Assembly: GCA_902768785.1 (NCBI GenBank) | Contig: CACXMM010000001.1 | Span: 1 to 64,000, forward strand | Source of the DNA: an uncultured Prevotellaceae bacterium | GTDB lineage: Bacteria; Bacteroidota; Bacteroidia; Bacteroidales; Bacteroidaceae | Direction of reading: 5' to 3' | DNA length: 64,000 nt | In this document: piece by piece, positions 63,789 through 64,000 of the stretch | Layout of the letters: each line of letters starts with the position of its first letter | How positions within the stretch are numbered: position 1 is the first letter of the stretch | Notes under the pieces: model-generated | What the model saw: only the letters and a program-made list of their open reading frames with translations | What the model was told of the DNA's origin: nothing | The model's database searches: none | Position numbers and translations under genes: made by a program

Positions 63789-64000
63789 TTACCAATTCTT
63801 CTGTAACTGTTTCTTCTGCGGGCGCTGCATCGCTTTCTTCATGCGCTGCTGCGTGGCCTTCTCATCCTGTACAGCAGCATCCAGCAACCGCTCGGCATTC
63901 TCCTTGCTCATCTGTTCCTGAGGCTTCTCCTGTTTCTGCTGATCCTGGTTGTTCTTGTCCTGCTGCTGGTTCTGCTGGTTCTCCTTACTGTCGTTCTTCT
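63789..64000 (-). CDS. batC: BatC-like protein, C-terminal part
   Basis: Open to the window edge; only the last 70 residues are seen, ending KKQLQKNW. The visible part is an extreme Gln/Asn/Lys-rich linker (KENQQNQQQDKNNQDQQKQE) followed by MSKENAERLLDAAVQDEKAT and a basic tail. This matches the C-terminus of TPR-containing BatC proteins, and the gene lies 14 bases upstream of batDE. The TPR domain itself is outside the window. Confidence 0.8.
   Translation of the reverse strand, partial: KNDSKENQQNQQQDKNNQDQQKQEKPQEQMSKENAERLLDAAVQDEKATQQRMKKAMQRPQKKQLQKNW

Overview
The window looks like a chromosomal segment of a Bacteroidota bacterium, most likely a Prevotella-type member of the Bacteroidales. 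At least fifteen intergenic regions carry the Bacteroidota -7 promoter box TAnnTTTG. In seven of these a TTTG lies 19-20 bases upstream. The gene content agrees: a succinate/propionate-pathway decarboxylase, DUF4270 and DUF4890 proteins, the short glycogen synthase, a Bat operon, a CAD-like carbamoyl-phosphate synthase, and uronate and GH2 glycan enzymes. No tRNA, rRNA, CRISPR array, prophage or insertion sequence was recognised.

Layout. 1-1.5 kb: end of a methylmalonyl-CoA decarboxylase operon (carboxyltransferase, 52-aa subunit, biotin carrier). 1.8-8.3 kb: a patatin/outer-membrane fusion, a VWA protein divergent from a sigma-factor/macro-like fusion, then a MEMO-AMMECR1 fusion and its radical SAM partner. 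8.4-14.8 kb: a GH2 beta-galactosidase with a LamG insert, a short glycogen synthase, a DUF4270 lipoprotein and a 42-aa protein. 14.8-18.7 kb (minus strand): UvrD/PcrA helicase, MtgA and an OmpA lipoprotein. 18.9-26.4 kb: ProS, then a minus-strand envelope operon (FadL-like barrel, LptC, CNNM/CBS protein, periplasmic PPIase). 26.5-33.5 kb: a double esterase, a RelA-like enzyme with a degenerate HD domain, a TetR regulator and malic enzyme. 33.7-39.9 kb: an asparagine/aspartate-to-fumarate module (DcuB, AnsB, porin, AspA) with a divergent AraC regulator. 40.2-52.2 kb: ClpC, a Spy-like protein, CarAB, GlmS, a lone Wza-like lipoprotein and UxaC. 52.3-64 kb: cytoplasmic asparaginase, rubrerythrin, DapA coupled to an AraC regulator, an unknown membrane protein, a DUF2027/Smr protein, QueA, a frameshifted PAP2 phosphatase, and BatDE and BatC.

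The genes work together in fermentative amino-acid and succinate metabolism: asparagine to aspartate to fumarate, C4-dicarboxylate exchange, malate to pyruvate, and methylmalonyl-CoA to propionyl-CoA. Others serve envelope construction (LptC, PPIase, MtgA, GlmS, DapA) and stress responses (RelA, ClpC, rubrerythrin, Bat).

The most unusual content is intergenic. Five tandem arrays with different core sequences all have an exact 22-bp period: two TTGTGCAG/TTGCACA arrays 20 kb apart, and three unrelated families side by side in a 395-bp block at 57.3-57.7 kb. Separately, six arrays have a 7-bp period, abut gene starts or stops, and differ in sequence, and two inverted-repeat elements are built from 9-bp units. 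I know of no described system that explains these fixed periods, and they are the main candidates for something new here.
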